A DNA stretch of 64,000 bases from Neelides folsomi (lineage: Eukaryota; Arthropoda; Collembola; Neelipleona; Neelidae), in the NCBI GenBank assembly GCA_034687125.1, contig JAQGBZ010000033.1:281862-345861 (forward strand), read 5' to 3'. Under the pieces are notes generated by a model that saw only the letters and a program-made list of their open reading frames with translations, did not search any database and was not told the origin of the DNA. This document shows, one piece after another, positions 49,125 to 63,814 of the stretch. Made by a program: the position numbers and the translations under genes. Numbering within the stretch: position 1 is the first letter of the stretch; every line of letters begins with the position of its first letter.

Positions 49125-50802
49125 CGTGTATTCTTGACATGAATTGAGAGAACCCTGGCTTTAAAAGACTAGACGACTCACATGATTTTCTCTTCTACGA
49201 TCTTCCTCTTCCTCAAATAGACAACTCGTATAAAATACAAATAATTATTCTAATCATGATAAATACCATTGTTGTATTTAGGGATATTAAGAGTATATAA
49301 TACTTATTATGTATTATTATATCGATATACGGCAATATATTCCGTAGAAGATTTTCTCTTACTTCACGGTGCGTAAGGTTTAACTTGTGATTGAGATCCG
49401 CCTGCAGTGCAGTGGAGGACTCAAAAATAATAAAATAAATTTCGGGCTCTCCAACTCAAATCCTCTCTGGAGATCTCTTACTTTTAAAGAAGACTGTGAT
49501 AAGTAAAGTGGATGAGAGTCGAGGGCGAGAATGGCGAGATGTGGTTCGAGCCGGCTAAAGCTCTAATTAGATGGAATTCTTTCACAAACTTTTAATTTAA
49601 TTTTTATGCTTCTTTAATAGGCAAAGTTCCACAGATTCTCCCAAAGCTTTCTCTCTTTTATTTTTCTACCAATTATTTTCAATTCAAAACACTTATTTCC
49701 AGATGACTATTTGCCTATCTAGTTTGTCCAACTTCGTTCTAGTCCTCGTTACTAGTCCTAAAATAAAGGACAATTAAAGTGAAAGCAATTATCTCTAGTT
49801 TTTGGCACACTAAATGGAAGATGTGTCTATAAAATTTAAATGAGATTAATGACATTGCCCAATACAATTCTAATCAATTGTCAATTATCCTCATTTATTG
49901 AAAATCTAGTCATTGAAGTATTGATTAATTTAATAGAGGTAAGAAATTATAACTTCACTCACCATCAAATTCTCCCAAAACCCAAATGGCACAACAAATA
50001 AATTTAGATGCTTCACAAACATATCCTTTACTAATTCACATTAGTGGGCTATTAGTCTTAATTTCCTCATCAATAATTATATTTAATTTCTTCAATTATA
50101 ATTTTCCCATTAGACTTCCAAAAAATTACTCATAGCTTGAAGAAATTAAAGAATTGATCCAAACGCTTAAAATGTGAATCGAAGGAAAGAGAAAGTTGTG
50201 TACACACTTAACTAAATAAAATAATATTTATAGACTTCTAGAGGGACCGGCCTCCTACAACAAATAAACCTACCTTTACCCTTTTAATCCTACTAAATAA
50301 TAAAATGTAAATGACAGTTGATAGATATATCATGAAATGACTCAACCTTATAATACCTAAAGTAATCTTGTTTTCTACTTCTATGTAGCATGTCCAAAAT
50401 AAGTTTAATGAAACACTAACTATTTAAATATATCCACACAAGAATAGTGTTTTATGACCAAAGACCTATTACCTTATATAAAATACAACATGTGTATGTC
50501 AACTTACTCAAAACTGTTATTCAATAAAAGACTTGATAGTTTATTCTGCATTCAATTTTATTTCTACCGATGAACGAAGTCATAAGCATAGTCCACAGAA
50601 TAAATATTTAATCTAGTTAGTATATTTTATTCTATTACCTATTTTTAATAAATTAATTAACTTTTTCAACATCGTTAAAAACATCGCATTTTCAGGTATA
50701 GAAATATTTGGTGAAAGGTAAAAGTTAAAAAATTAATTTAATCAATACTAAATATTGTATAAGTGAAACAACGGAAATCGACACGGGGTAATGTTCTTAG
50801 AT
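49125..50802. other. Convergent intergenic region
   Basis: About 1.7 kb of AT-rich sequence between the convergent PAQR4 and FBXO42-like genes. An AATAAA-rich stretch near 49428-49440 could end the PAQR4 transcript. Nothing else recognised. Confidence 0.5.
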
Positions 50803-51751
50803 TCAATAGCTCTTATGAATGGTTTTGAGAATGAAGACATTGTTGGAAACACGACACCGAACTCCATTCGGTTCCTTGTAAAACCCCCCAAAGAGAATCA
50901 TTTCCGATCGGCCCGAAACCATCGAATAAAGAAGTCGTTCACATGGCCGTCGAAATTTCAAAGGAATTGGTTCCTTACTCCAATCGGCAGTGTAATCAAT
51001 TAAAACCTTCAATTGAAAAGGGTAAAGTTTAATTTTCAACATATACATTGAATTCATATAATCATAGCGCAACTACTGGTTGTGACTTGTGAGTCACTGT
51101 GTCTCACCAGCCATAAAAACGAAATGGAATTCCAATACCTTAGAAATGTCAAGAGAGTATATTGGCATTGTTCTCGTTGCTTGCTGCCTAAGACCAGAGC
51201 ATCTTGAATGAAATAGAGTTGGCTGTGAAGATTCGAAAACAAGGCTGTTCAGCTCTGATGAAACCGAGGTCTGAGAATCAAAGTGAAGGAACGCAAAAAA
51301 TGGAGAAACGGGAGAAGATCGCTCGCAAAACACAATGCTCGAACCGATCTAAATGTTAAAGTTAACATTGATTTATTTTTGTATCGCATGAAAAAAATGA
51401 AATCCATTATTGTAATTAAAATATTAATTATAATTAAAGTAATAAACAGATATTTGTACTTTGCATCCAGAGTAGTGGAAATCATTCGGAACAGTGTTGT
51501 GAATATCGAAGACTGAAATAGAAGTCCAAATGCCTTTGTAACTTCCTTTCCGTCCTTCGCTATTTCCAGAAAATGAGAGGAGCCAGACATCGGAAAATAT
51601 CCTATTTGGTCCTCCGCATCCACCAACAACTAAAGCATTGGTTTCATCCAGAGAAACTTGGGTTTGTCCGTAGCGACTCTCTGGCCCATTATTCGTCTCC
51701 ATATAGAACCATTCTTTAATAATGAAGTCAAAGACCCAAACATTTTTTGAT
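50803..51751 (-). CDS. FBXO42: FBXO42-like F-box/Kelch protein, last three exons only
   Basis: FBXO42 is the Kelch-repeat substrate receptor of an SCF ubiquitin ligase. Exons 51751-51460, 51348-51139 and 51006-50803 are in phase. The first has SKNVWVFDF, then GGCGGPNRIFSDVWLLSFSG, a Kelch blade closely matching vertebrate FBXO42. It continues with WTSISVFDIHN and GCK, joining IGSSIVFCERSSPVSP (family: GQCVVVFSQAP). The last exon returns to a Kelch-like blade (SEMILFGGFYKEPN) and stops, like the family C-terminus. The long Ser/Pro-rich linker of vertebrates is reduced to about 60 aa. The F-box and the first Kelch blades were not found upstream to 57.9 kb, so the gene is either split by a long intron, truncated, or a remnant. 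A foldback element lies directly upstream. Confidence 0.75.
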
Positions 51752-51788
51752 CTAAAATATTGAAAACGTCACACTTGTTAAATATACT

Positions 51789-52341
51789 AGGGGAGGCTAT
51801 AAAGTATCCGACTTTAAATTTCGATTTTTAAAAAAACTAAAAACTTTTATTCAAAGAGTAATATATCAAAATGAACAATAATATGTAGCAATTAAAATAT
51901 AATATCACTTATTAGAAAATTCATCCCTTGTTCTTGACACGGAGCCTATGTATCATGATGGCTTTGTCTATACTTGAACGAATTCTTTCAATGGTATGCT
52001 TTTACTACCATTTGGTTAAATATTATTTGAATCTTTCAATATTTGAACGACATAAGGGTTATTCTTATGCGGAAGTATGATATCTCTGCTCAAATAAAGA
52101 TGCTTAAATAGCCAAATGGTAGTAAAAGCATACCATTGAAAGAATTCGTTCAAGTATAGACAAAGTCATCATGATACATAGGCTCTGTGTCAAGAACAAG
52201 GGATGAATTTTCTAATAAGTGATATTATATTTTAATTGCTAGATATTATTGTTCATTTTGATATATTACTCTTTGAATAAAAGTTTTTAGTTTTTTTAAA
52301 AATCGAAATTTAAAGTCAGACACTTTATAGACCCCCCCCTA
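51789..52341. mobile_element. Foldback transposable element, 553 bp, arms about 230 bp
   Basis: Left arm 51789-52015 and right arm 52112-52341 are nearly perfect reverse complements, differing by a few substitutions and a run of C. They flank a 96-bp unique centre. The outer ends read TAGGGGAGGCTATAAAGT and the complement, flanked by TATAC and GTATA, compatible with a TA target. No transposase frame is present. I infer a non-autonomous Tc1/mariner-type or foldback element. Confidence 0.85.
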
Positions 52342-53937
52342 GTATATGAAAAATTCGCCCAATCTTTTCAAATCCGTAAAGGAAATTTTTTTTCATTCTC
52401 ACAGGTCGTAACAATGTGCTAACTTGTTTACATTATCCATCTCAAAATATTTCAAGGGATTATCACTCAAAAAAACTCCCAGAATTTGAAGTTTTCTTTC
52501 ATCCCAAATCCTCCCAATTACATTATTATTCTGTAGCTATGTTACTTAACTAGTTAACTAATAGTATATTACTAACTTAACTAATGACATGGTATTTAGT
52601 AAAAAGGTGTGAAAAAGAAGGGCCAACATTGAAGGAAAGGTGTGAGGAAGGAGAAAGGGTTGAGGAATGGTTCCCTGCATATTAATTGGATTCTCATCAA
52701 ACTTTTTCCTAACATCAGGTACTTTGAATTCATACGATGTCAGCAAGTTTCAAAACTTTGGTCTCAAGTATTAAATTGGAGGATCCCATGAAATGAGAAC
52801 CGGGCTGCATCTGAGAAATGCAACCGTCTCTGCCCTTCTCATCATCACAAACACACTTAACACTTACACACACTCACACACACATCAAACGTCCCAACGA
52901 TCTCTCATCCTTATCACGTTATCCTTCGGTGTTGGAGTGAGCACGCAGCGGCGGCCTGGCGGCTCACCTCATCCTACTTGCGATTAATGAGAGCAAATAA
53001 GAGCTCAAACCTCTTCAAACTTCCTCAATCATCACCTTCCTCAAACTTCCAGACGTGCCTTTCAAAACTTTCTCAGACCCGCAATTTCTTAACAATTTCC
53101 TTCAAACCTTCTCAATGCTCCGATAATAAAAGAATTAAATTCGCATTTTAAGGGTTCTCAACAAAGCTAAAGAACCCAAAAGACCTTCCTTAAAAAATAA
53201 CTGATCAGCCAATTTATTCAATCTCCGACTCATAATTCCCAGTATGATTGAAATACCACAAATATTTTATTGAATTGATTAAACTAATAAGATCAATGGC
53301 ACCTGGAAATTAAACCAATTTGGTCAATTAATTAGAACTGATTGGAAACAAGAGTTTTGAGATGCGGTGTTTAGGGAAGAGTTCCGCAGAAGATTTAAAA
53401 GTGTTTGTTCACTCCGAGTCTGTGGTGATGAGAAAGGAATTAAAAAGAGGGATTAGAACCAAGGGAGTGGAAGTGTTTGAGTGGGTGAATAAAATGGCTA
53501 TTGATGGTGAGTTTTATTTGCGAGCGGTCGTTGGATCCCCTTACCTTCGTCCCAGATACACATAACTCATCTCATTGAGTGGATCGGGGAGGTGGATTAT
53601 GGATATGGGAGGAAATAAAGGGCTCTCTATTTGCACTTAGCTCTCCGAAAGTCTCTTGGATAAAGGGCAAGGTTCGTGAAGAGTATTCAGCTGAGCATGA
53701 GGAGAGTTATCAACCGTCGGGTCTTGTTAAACTTCCAACCTTCCACATTCCCCATAAGTGGCCCGAGTAAATACGTCCATCCATTAGCAGAGGGAGAACA
53801 ATACTTTAAATTTTGTCACTTCTCAGCCTCTCGCCGGATTACCTCTCCGGGTAATGATTGGAAGTGAATGGGAGAGTATTGACTCACCCCACGAACCTCC
53901 AAATGAACAACACACAGACAGATTCATATATTTATAT

Positions 53938-54030
53938 AAAACTCTGTTAGTAAAAAACTCTATTGGTATAAACTCTATAAGCATAAAACTCTATTAGTAT
54001 ACAACTCTATTAGTAAAAAACTCTGTTAGT
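53938..54030. repeat. Short tandem array of an ACTCTATTAGTA unit
   Basis: Six degenerate copies of AAAACTCTATTAGTAT-like units, 16-19 bp each, occur head to tail. Confidence 0.8.
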
Positions 54031-56322
54031 TTTGCGGAAAAGTAAACAAGGGAATTTTTGCGTGGTGGTGATGGGACGTTTTTTTTGCACTAACTCCAAC
54101 TCTCATGCAAGGGGTTTAAACTTAAGTACATGTTTTCCACTTAACATTACAAACTCCAAAGCTTACGTCAATATCCATCTAACGTGTCCATTATCTTAAT
54201 GGCTCTCCCACTTATAAGACCCAACAATCTCAAGTGGCAGGAATAAGATGTAAGTACATGTCCGAGTCCCACTCGATTACTATTCAATTAATAAATGTCA
54301 ATGGATTGACGCGGATCAGAAAACGAATCCTTTCCTCTTTCAATAATCCTTCAATGGTCGAATTACGTTGTTTTTCAACGCTATTTTATGACTAATTATT
54401 ACTAATGTAGGTAATCTATATTTTGACTAAAAATGGCAATGTTGCAAAAAATTATTTCAAGAATTATTTTCTGTTTTTATTGTTGGATAAAAATAAACTT
54501 TCCATGCGTCATATTTGCAAATAAAATTGACGTTAAATTTTATCTCAAGTAAAATAATAATTTAATCATTTACAACTTGAGTTACATAAAACAATAATTA
54601 CTATTTTACTATGCGTAGAGTGATGACTGATAAGAATAATGATATGAAGAATATGAGCGATATTGTCAGGCGACGAGAGGTTCGATGAGATCGCAATGCT
54701 AACAGTTTATTGACTTTTATAGTGGTATTTGTTAGGAATATCTACCAATGGTATGCTAAAAGTAAATTGTAAGTCTTAGCAGTTTTAAACCCCTGGCAGC
54801 ATCTTTCAATTTGAAGAACGTTAATTGTGAAATATTTTTATGTTGGGTTTAAATGGTTTTTTAATCTATTTATATTTATTGTCACATTGTCAGCAATAAT
54901 ATAATCTACACATATGTATGTTATCAAATAGGATAAATATGCTTAGGTTTTTGTTCCACGATTCTGTAATATTTTATGACTACTTTAACTACACGTAAAA
55001 AGAAAGTCAATAAACTTGATAAAATTTAAAATGAAATTTATGACAACGCAAAATTAAAAAAAAGAACATAAATCTAATGGGAAGAGATTAGGAATGAAGA
55101 ATTGAATTGAAGTTTGTGGATCGAAGTGAGACATTTATTTGTTTGGATTTGATGTAATTGTGCTGGGTCTTGAATTAAGAGCTCATCTTGCAAGGGTCTG
55201 AAAGTGTAGCCGACACCTCAAAGAGATCCTCTAATTGACACTCGAGAGCCTCAATGGTCACTAATGGGGGGACGTGGAGGGGTTCAAGACGTGAAGTTGT
55301 GAATGATAACAGACGTGTCAATTGATGATGTTTTAAGGGGAGATTCATCTCCATGCAGATTCTTGGGGCTGAGGACGGGAGCACTTTACGGTCCCTGAGT
55401 GGATCGACTCATTTCCTCCTCTGTTTGTTTCCTCAATTGGGGGGAGTTGGGAGATGGGGTTTTCTCCCACGAGAGTCAATTAGTGTTTCTCTCCCATTCA
55501 ACAACTTTTCACTTCGGGCCGGACGGTAATATAGTGGTGGAGTGGAGGGGCTTGCAATGTGAAAAGAATAATGCTCTCACATCTTTTAATGCATATAAGG
55601 GGGCCCTTTTATAGGTCTAGGGAACATATCTGGAATCAATAGTAAACAGGATTCCTAATGGAACACTCCTGTTTTTAGAAAAGAGCTTGTCACAGACAAA
55701 ATGGATATTGCTCTTCCTCGACTCTCGGAGAAAGAATAATAATAAGGCGAGTGATGGCAATATCAAACGGAACATTTCATTAATGATTCACTCTCAACCA
55801 CAACTTACTTTAATACACGAGGACTTTAAATTCAAACCTTTGGCAATTTGGGTTCATCTCGAGAATTATGAAGAAAAAGATACAACTCGTCCATTTACAC
55901 TTTCAAGTCCTTTCTATTATGTTCTGTTCCTTCTTTTCTCCCTGAGTTAAGTGTTTTCTATTCATGTACAATACACAATGCACACGGAGCTCTATATGTG
56001 TATTCATACAATGTGTACTATAATTCACACATCATATATGTTATCTCGTCCATTTTTCAAGATTCAACATTCTTGTGGATGGTAAACCTCTATTTGGATT
56101 GACCCCGAAAATCCAAAAATGGATTCTCATCCTATTTAATTCTCACTCCAATGTTTATAAAAATTGAAGGTAAAACATTATAAAAGCAAATTGTATCAAC
56201 ATTAACAAACTTTGATTTACACCAGTAGTGATAAAATTGGAATGGAATAAAAAAACGGATAAAAACGTGGGTTGTGTTTTCTCTATGAATATGTGTATCT
56301 CTGTATATTTACAGTATATAAT

Positions 56323-56351
56323 AGTACAGTATACTATAAGTATACTGTACT
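56323..56351. repeat. Perfect hairpin palindrome, 13-bp arms
   Basis: AGTACAGTATACT, a three-base loop ATA, then the exact reverse complement. Lies in the gene-poor stretch upstream of XPC. Confidence 0.9.
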
Positions 56352-57951
56352 CGGATTGAGAAGTAAGTATACTACGAGAAAGTATAGTAGGATATATTAT
56401 ATATAAGAATATATTGTAAAGTGTCGAGTAAAAAGATTTTTCGATATTTTGTCACCAACGATGAATGAGGAATGAGAGTAGTGGATCTTGACAGAGCTCT
56501 ACATTTACTTGAAATGTAAAGTGGTGAGGATTTTTGGGAAGTTGGGCGGAATAGGAAAGCCGGGCCGAGTGGGTCCTGAGGTTTTTGCTCAAAATGGAAA
56601 GTTGAAGTCGAAATTGAATTGAACGGAATGCGGAGTGGTATACGTGTGAAGAGACATGACTCTTCTCAAGGAAATTGATTGAGAGGGCTTAAATAATGGA
56701 AGGTCGGGAAATAGGAGTCACCCTGCACATTATTTTACATTCGGACGGAGGTAAAAGCCGGCAGAATTTATTCGAGGAACCCATTAGACGAAGAGAGTGA
56801 AATGATATGGAGGAGGGACTCCATTAGCTCCTCCGATGATCCATCACGGAGGAAGAGGGCCGTGAGCTACCATGCCTCATCTCTATTAAGATTTCATTCA
56901 GACCCTTTTAAAAACCCTCATGATCTTTATCTCATCCAGAGACCGAACCCATAAAGGAACTGTTAAGGATGTCGAACGCTCTTTGACAGCTGTCCGACAA
57001 TCCGACCGGCTCAAATGACCTTCTTCTTATTAATTGCTTTCCATTTATGCAACAGTTGCTCGATCACTTTTTTATTTCGATCCAATAAAAAGGATTTAAA
57101 TTAGCAATTAAAAATCATCAAAATTATCAAAATCTCAACGCCTTCCTTTTAAAACATATCTTTCTTCTGTGAAAAAAAGACTTTTTTAAAGAATACATAT
57201 GAATTATGTACTTTAAAATAATAATTTAAAGTTAGATGAAAGTGAAGATATGGATACAAAAATAAAAAATAATTAATTTGGTAAATAAAAATGTGATCTA
57301 ATAGGTTAATAAAGCGAAAAGCCGATAAAGGAGGAATTAGGTAAATGATTATGGTTTTTCATATATATGGTATGTAATTGTAAGTATACTTTGAGTATAT
57401 TTGGGGAATATTGAGAATTGATGCAACTGTAAGCTATAATCAGTCCAGACGCTGTAATTTTACCGCCTTGCAAAATACAATAGAGGAAAAGAGCGAGGCT
57501 TTTTCTGTGCGAAATCCTGGCGCCGCCGATCTCACCACGTTACTTTGGGCTCCTCGTCGTCCTCACCCAAGAGGTAAATCATCAGAGTGACAACTCTATT
57601 AATCAAATTTAGTCAAATTGTAAATATCAAATAATTAAATGTTGACATATAATTATAAGGATAAAAATCTCAATCTGAAATTATTTCTAAGCCCAATAAC
57701 CCGGCAATTGTTTTAATGATATAAAATTGAAGCGAGAGATGTGGTTTATATTGAATTATTTTAATTTCAGGTTCTACAGATATTATTAAAGACTGACGCG
57801 TTGGAATGATATAGGATTGGCAATTGAAGTGATCTCACGAAAACCTAGTCATTTGTTACACTGCGGTAAAACATTATTACATATATATATATAGTAAATA
57901 TTAAATAAGACGATGCAACGTAATTTTGTTTAAAAATGGCATTTGTTTTTA

Positions 57952-60686
57952 ATGGGATTTAGATTCGCATCGCCTAAGACAACTATGGACGGTTCTTCGC
58001 CGCATAAAGTTACCGACGAGTCATCAAGTGAGAATGACTGGGAAGAAGTTATTGAAGGAACCGAGCAATCAACGGAGACTTATACCACTCCTAAAGAAGG
58101 CGTAATAATCACAATCCCTGACCCGAACGGTAATTTAAAATATTAAATAAAAATTTACAATTTGTCAAATCAAAGTAGTTAAATGAAAACAATTAAAACA
58201 ATTTTTTATATTCTTTTATATTCTTTTTTGAATAGCTCGAAAGGTCCAAAAACATCATGACGACTACTTTACGAGACTGGCCAACATCGAGCTAAGGCAA
58301 AGGCAAATTGACCTTCATAAGGCCAGTCTTCTTTGTCTGCTGGCAAGAGGGTTACAGATGAACAACGTTTTGAGATCCGAGTCTTTGTACGCCCTTGCCA
58401 TCTCGGTACTCGAAAAAAGACAAACAATTCCCCCCAAAAATTATGACATTAGCTACTTGACTTCTTTCATCAATTGGTTTGTCAAAGTCTTTACCGTGGA
58501 TGAATCCAAGTTTAATGGCTTCAATCCGAGCGATAATATATCAATATTGGAGGACTATCTCACCGAAGAAATTGAGTCAAAACGAACTTGCAATGCTGAC
58601 CATCTCTATTTCATTTTCATTTTGCTTCTTCGTGGATTGGGAATTGAGGCCCGGTTGATAATTTCTCTTCAACCCATCCCGAAGAAGGTCAAGGCTCAAG
58701 ACTTGGTGAAGAGACCAAAAGAAGAAGATGATGAAGACTTGCCAATTTTCATCAATGGCAAGCTTAAATCAGGATCATTCTTTTACAACTCCGATAGCTC
58801 GGTTGGCTCAGATGACTCTGACAATGAGCCAATTCCTTCAACTAGCAAGGAGATGACCATTCCCAAGAAAAAGAACCAAAAGGGAAAAGTGACCAAGACG
58901 ACCAAGAAAAATTCTCCTACAAAGAGTTCTCCTACAAAGAGCTCTCCTACAAAGAGGAAGACAGGAGAGAAGAAAAAACTCACAAGCGATGAACAAGATA
59001 ACAAAGATGCAATTGAAAAGACAGAGAGTAAAATAAAAGTGAAAAAGCTTCAAGACATCTGGGCAGAGATCTACATGGAAGCGGAAGAGATGTGGATGTC
59101 TGTCAAACTCGACGAAGGGAAAATAATGGTGGACAATATTATGGAGGTTGGTATATTAAATATATTTTCTTTTAAACTTTCCAAAATTACAACTTTTAAG
59201 TGGCCGATTTTATCATTACTATTTGATGTATAAATTTATAATTTTATTTTAATGTTTTAGGCCAAATCCACACAGCCTATGACCTACGTAATAGCTTTTG
59301 ACAATTTTGGAGAGGTTAAGGACGTGACTAGGCGATACGCAAGGGACTGGCTAACTCATACCCATCGCTTAAGAGCCGATCCTTCATGGTGGGATAGAAG
59401 TCTCCGTCCTTACAAACGCTTCTGTGGGTGGAAGGCGAAACGGGAGGATGAACTATTGGATGACACTGTGTTGAACGCATCATTCCCGACTTCTATTTCG
59501 GCGTGAGTTTAAACAACAATTTAAATTAAATTATTTAAATATAATCAGATTTCAAAAATATTTTATTTTAGATTCAAGATTCATCCGTTCTATGTACTTC
59601 CTCGCCACTTGCTTAAATTTGAAGCTATTTACCCGCCAGGAGTCAACCACGTTGGACATTTCAAGGGTGAAAGAATTTACTTGAGAGATGATGTCAAAGA
59701 GCTCAGGGCTAGGAAAACATGGTACAACCTGGCAAAGGTGGTCATAAAGGGTGAAAAGCCATATAAGACCATTCGAGCTCATCCTAAAGCAACTCAAGTA
59801 AGAAAAATATTTGCAAATTACTTTTTGCGATAATAATTTTTTATTTTATTTTTATTTTATTTATTTTAGGCGATTCGCCATCCTGACTATGGAGTCGAAA
59901 CAATTGAGTTGTTCGGGGAATGGCAGGTTGAGGACTTCCAACCACCGATTGCATTTGAGGGAAAAGTACCGCGAAATGAGTATGGGAACGTTGAGCTTTT
60001 TCAACCCCAAATGCTTCCAATCGGGACGACCCATCTGACTCGTAATCACTTACAAAATTAATCAATAATATTGGAAATGAGATTCAATATTGTAAACTGA
60101 ATTAATGATAGATTACATAATTACTTTATATATCTTTAAAAAATAACACTATAATAATTATGGGCATATTCTATTGATTTTAAAATTAAAGATCCTGGAA
60201 TCAACGGGATTGCGAAAAAACTGGGAATAGATTGCGCTTCAGCTATCAGTGGCTTTGAGTACGCATATGGCAAGTGTAGGCCAATCCAGAATGGTCATGT
60301 TGTCTGTGAAGAGTTTGGTGAACTTCTCATTGATGCATGGCGAGAGGTAAATGTTAATTATCAAAATAGGAATTTCAAATACTAATTATAATACAAACGA
60401 AAAAAAAATTATAAGCATAACAATTTAACAGAAACTTTTTATTCTTAAGGAGTCACAAAACGCTCATAAGAAGTTGGATGAAAAGAAGAGCAAAAGGGCT
60501 CGAGCCAATTGGAAAAGATTAATTCGAAGTATTTTTATTCGAAAACGGCTCGAAGCTCGATGCGGATATAATTTAGGGAAAAGGGCTCTTTCCTCTTCTG
60601 GCTCTTCAAATGAGGACTCGCTGGCATATGCCTTTCAATCTCCAGGGAAAAAATCGAAGCGGCCTTTGAGGAAGAAAAAGAGATAA
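57952..60686 (+). CDS. XPC: XPC, DNA damage recognition factor of nucleotide excision repair
   Basis: Nuclear protein that detects helix distortions and starts global-genome nucleotide excision repair, homologous to yeast Rad4. Exons 57952-58129, 58236-59146, 59261-59502, 59572-59797, 59870-60041, 60192-60346 and 60450-60686 give 706 aa (human 940). Transglutaminase-like fold: HKASLLCLLARGLQMNN, NADHLYFIFILLLRGLGIEA, then WAEIYMEAEEMWMSV and MTYVIAFDNFGEVKDVTRRY. A low-complexity basic insert (KKKNQKGKVTKTTKKN) splits it. Beta-hairpin domains: HPFYVLPRHLLKFEAIYPPG, EWQVEDFQPPIAFEGKVPRN and GHVVCEEFGELLIDAW. The C-terminus is basic. Start: first ATG in frame is used; the ATG at 57985 is an alternative, and an upstream acceptor-like TTTAG at 57958-57962 is possible. 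Confidence 0.92.
58912..58959 (+). repeat. Three tandem SPTK codon repeats in XPC
   Basis: Three near-identical 15-bp units encode SPTKS, SPTKS, SPTKR in the basic insert; a probable slippage product in a disordered loop with proline-directed phosphorylation sites. Confidence 0.85.
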
Positions 60687-63087
<2,401 letters not shown>

Positions 63088-63747
63088 GCTATTTCGGGTC
63101 CGGGGGTCTTCGGGGACTTTGGGGGAGAGAGGAGGAGAGCCATGGGAGAATCTTCCGCCGCCGAGTGGAATTCCGCTGGGCGGCCGCCCTTCCGGTCCGC
63201 CTCCTTCTCTCAGGTGAGCCCTTGGCCTCAGGACCTTCCTCACGAGGACGAACAGGTCGACGTGACGGCGGATGGGAAATACGTCATGAGTCCCCATTGG
63301 GAAGCTGAAGACTCGCTCAGACTACCTGCTGTCCCCGAAAAACCCCGGATACCTCAACCGCCTGGTAATTAAAAAAGGACCAGTCTTTCCACTAATTACT
63401 GTTTAATTGACTAAAAGTATTAATGAACCGTTTACCAAACCACCTCCGTTTTGTCCGTTTGTAAATAACAAAAGGAGAATAAACTAGATGCGAACTAATC
63501 ATTGACCAATTCATTAACATCGGTGCATAATAATCACTTCATTACATAATTACCCTCCACATTGGAAAATCGAAATGCATGGAGTTACATATCTAACGTG
63601 GGCGATGTGTTTGGAGGCGATTGGTGCGGGGACGAGGTCGAGGAATCCCGCGTCGAGGCTTCACACGTTCCTTCCAGAGACACCACTTCCCCGCCAAGGC
63701 GATTCAACAAAAAACCGCTCAGGGGCCCTTATGGACAAATGCTCGAG
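63088..63747 (+). CDS. Coding-looking GC-rich continuation, partial, product unrecognised
   Basis: The frame used by the NT-C2 gene continues past its TGA for 92 codons to a GTAATT donor at 63365. It includes an ATG at 63142 (MGESSAAEWNSAG) and a Pro/Glu-rich stretch (PAVPEKPRIPQPPG). A further exon in compatible phase can be read at 63617-63747: acidic WCGDEVEESRVEASHV, then basic RRFNKKPLRGPYGQMLE, ending at a GTTTTT donor. Base composition is much more GC-rich than the rest of the window. Either a separate gene begins 54 bases after the NT-C2 stop, or the NT-C2 protein continues by splicing out 63076-63213 (a 138-base in-frame segment with GT and AG ends) or by readthrough. Boundaries are uncertain and the 3' end is outside the window. 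Confidence 0.4.
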
Positions 63748-63814
63748 GTTTTTTTTAAAAAAATCATTGTTTTAATTTATTTTTAAAATTTTAAAATTTA
63801 TTTTTTAAATCTTT

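Larger units (their letters stand above)
52342..57951. other. Gene-poor region, about 5.6 kb
   Basis: No exon with family signal found on either strand. It contains a CA-rich run near 52855-52885, a short tandem array at 53938-54030, a hairpin palindrome at 56323-56351, and several less AT-rich blocks (53340-53900, 55080-55620, 56450-57000). The block at 57480-57575 ends in a GTAAATC donor-like site and may be a 5' UTR exon of XPC. Upstream FBXO42 exons, if any, should be here on the minus strand. Confidence 0.5.

Noticed and set aside
53340-53870. Two plus-strand frames of 60-70 aa
   Set aside because: No conserved motif, no clear splice sites, and the region is compositionally mixed; kept only as part of the gene-poor region.
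53885-53935. Candidate upstream FBXO42 Kelch exon on the minus strand (FGGSWG before GTGAGT)
   Set aside because: Only the FGG motif fits; the preceding residues do not resemble a Kelch blade.
55175-55384. 69-aa minus-strand frame
   Set aside because: No family resemblance and no partner exons.
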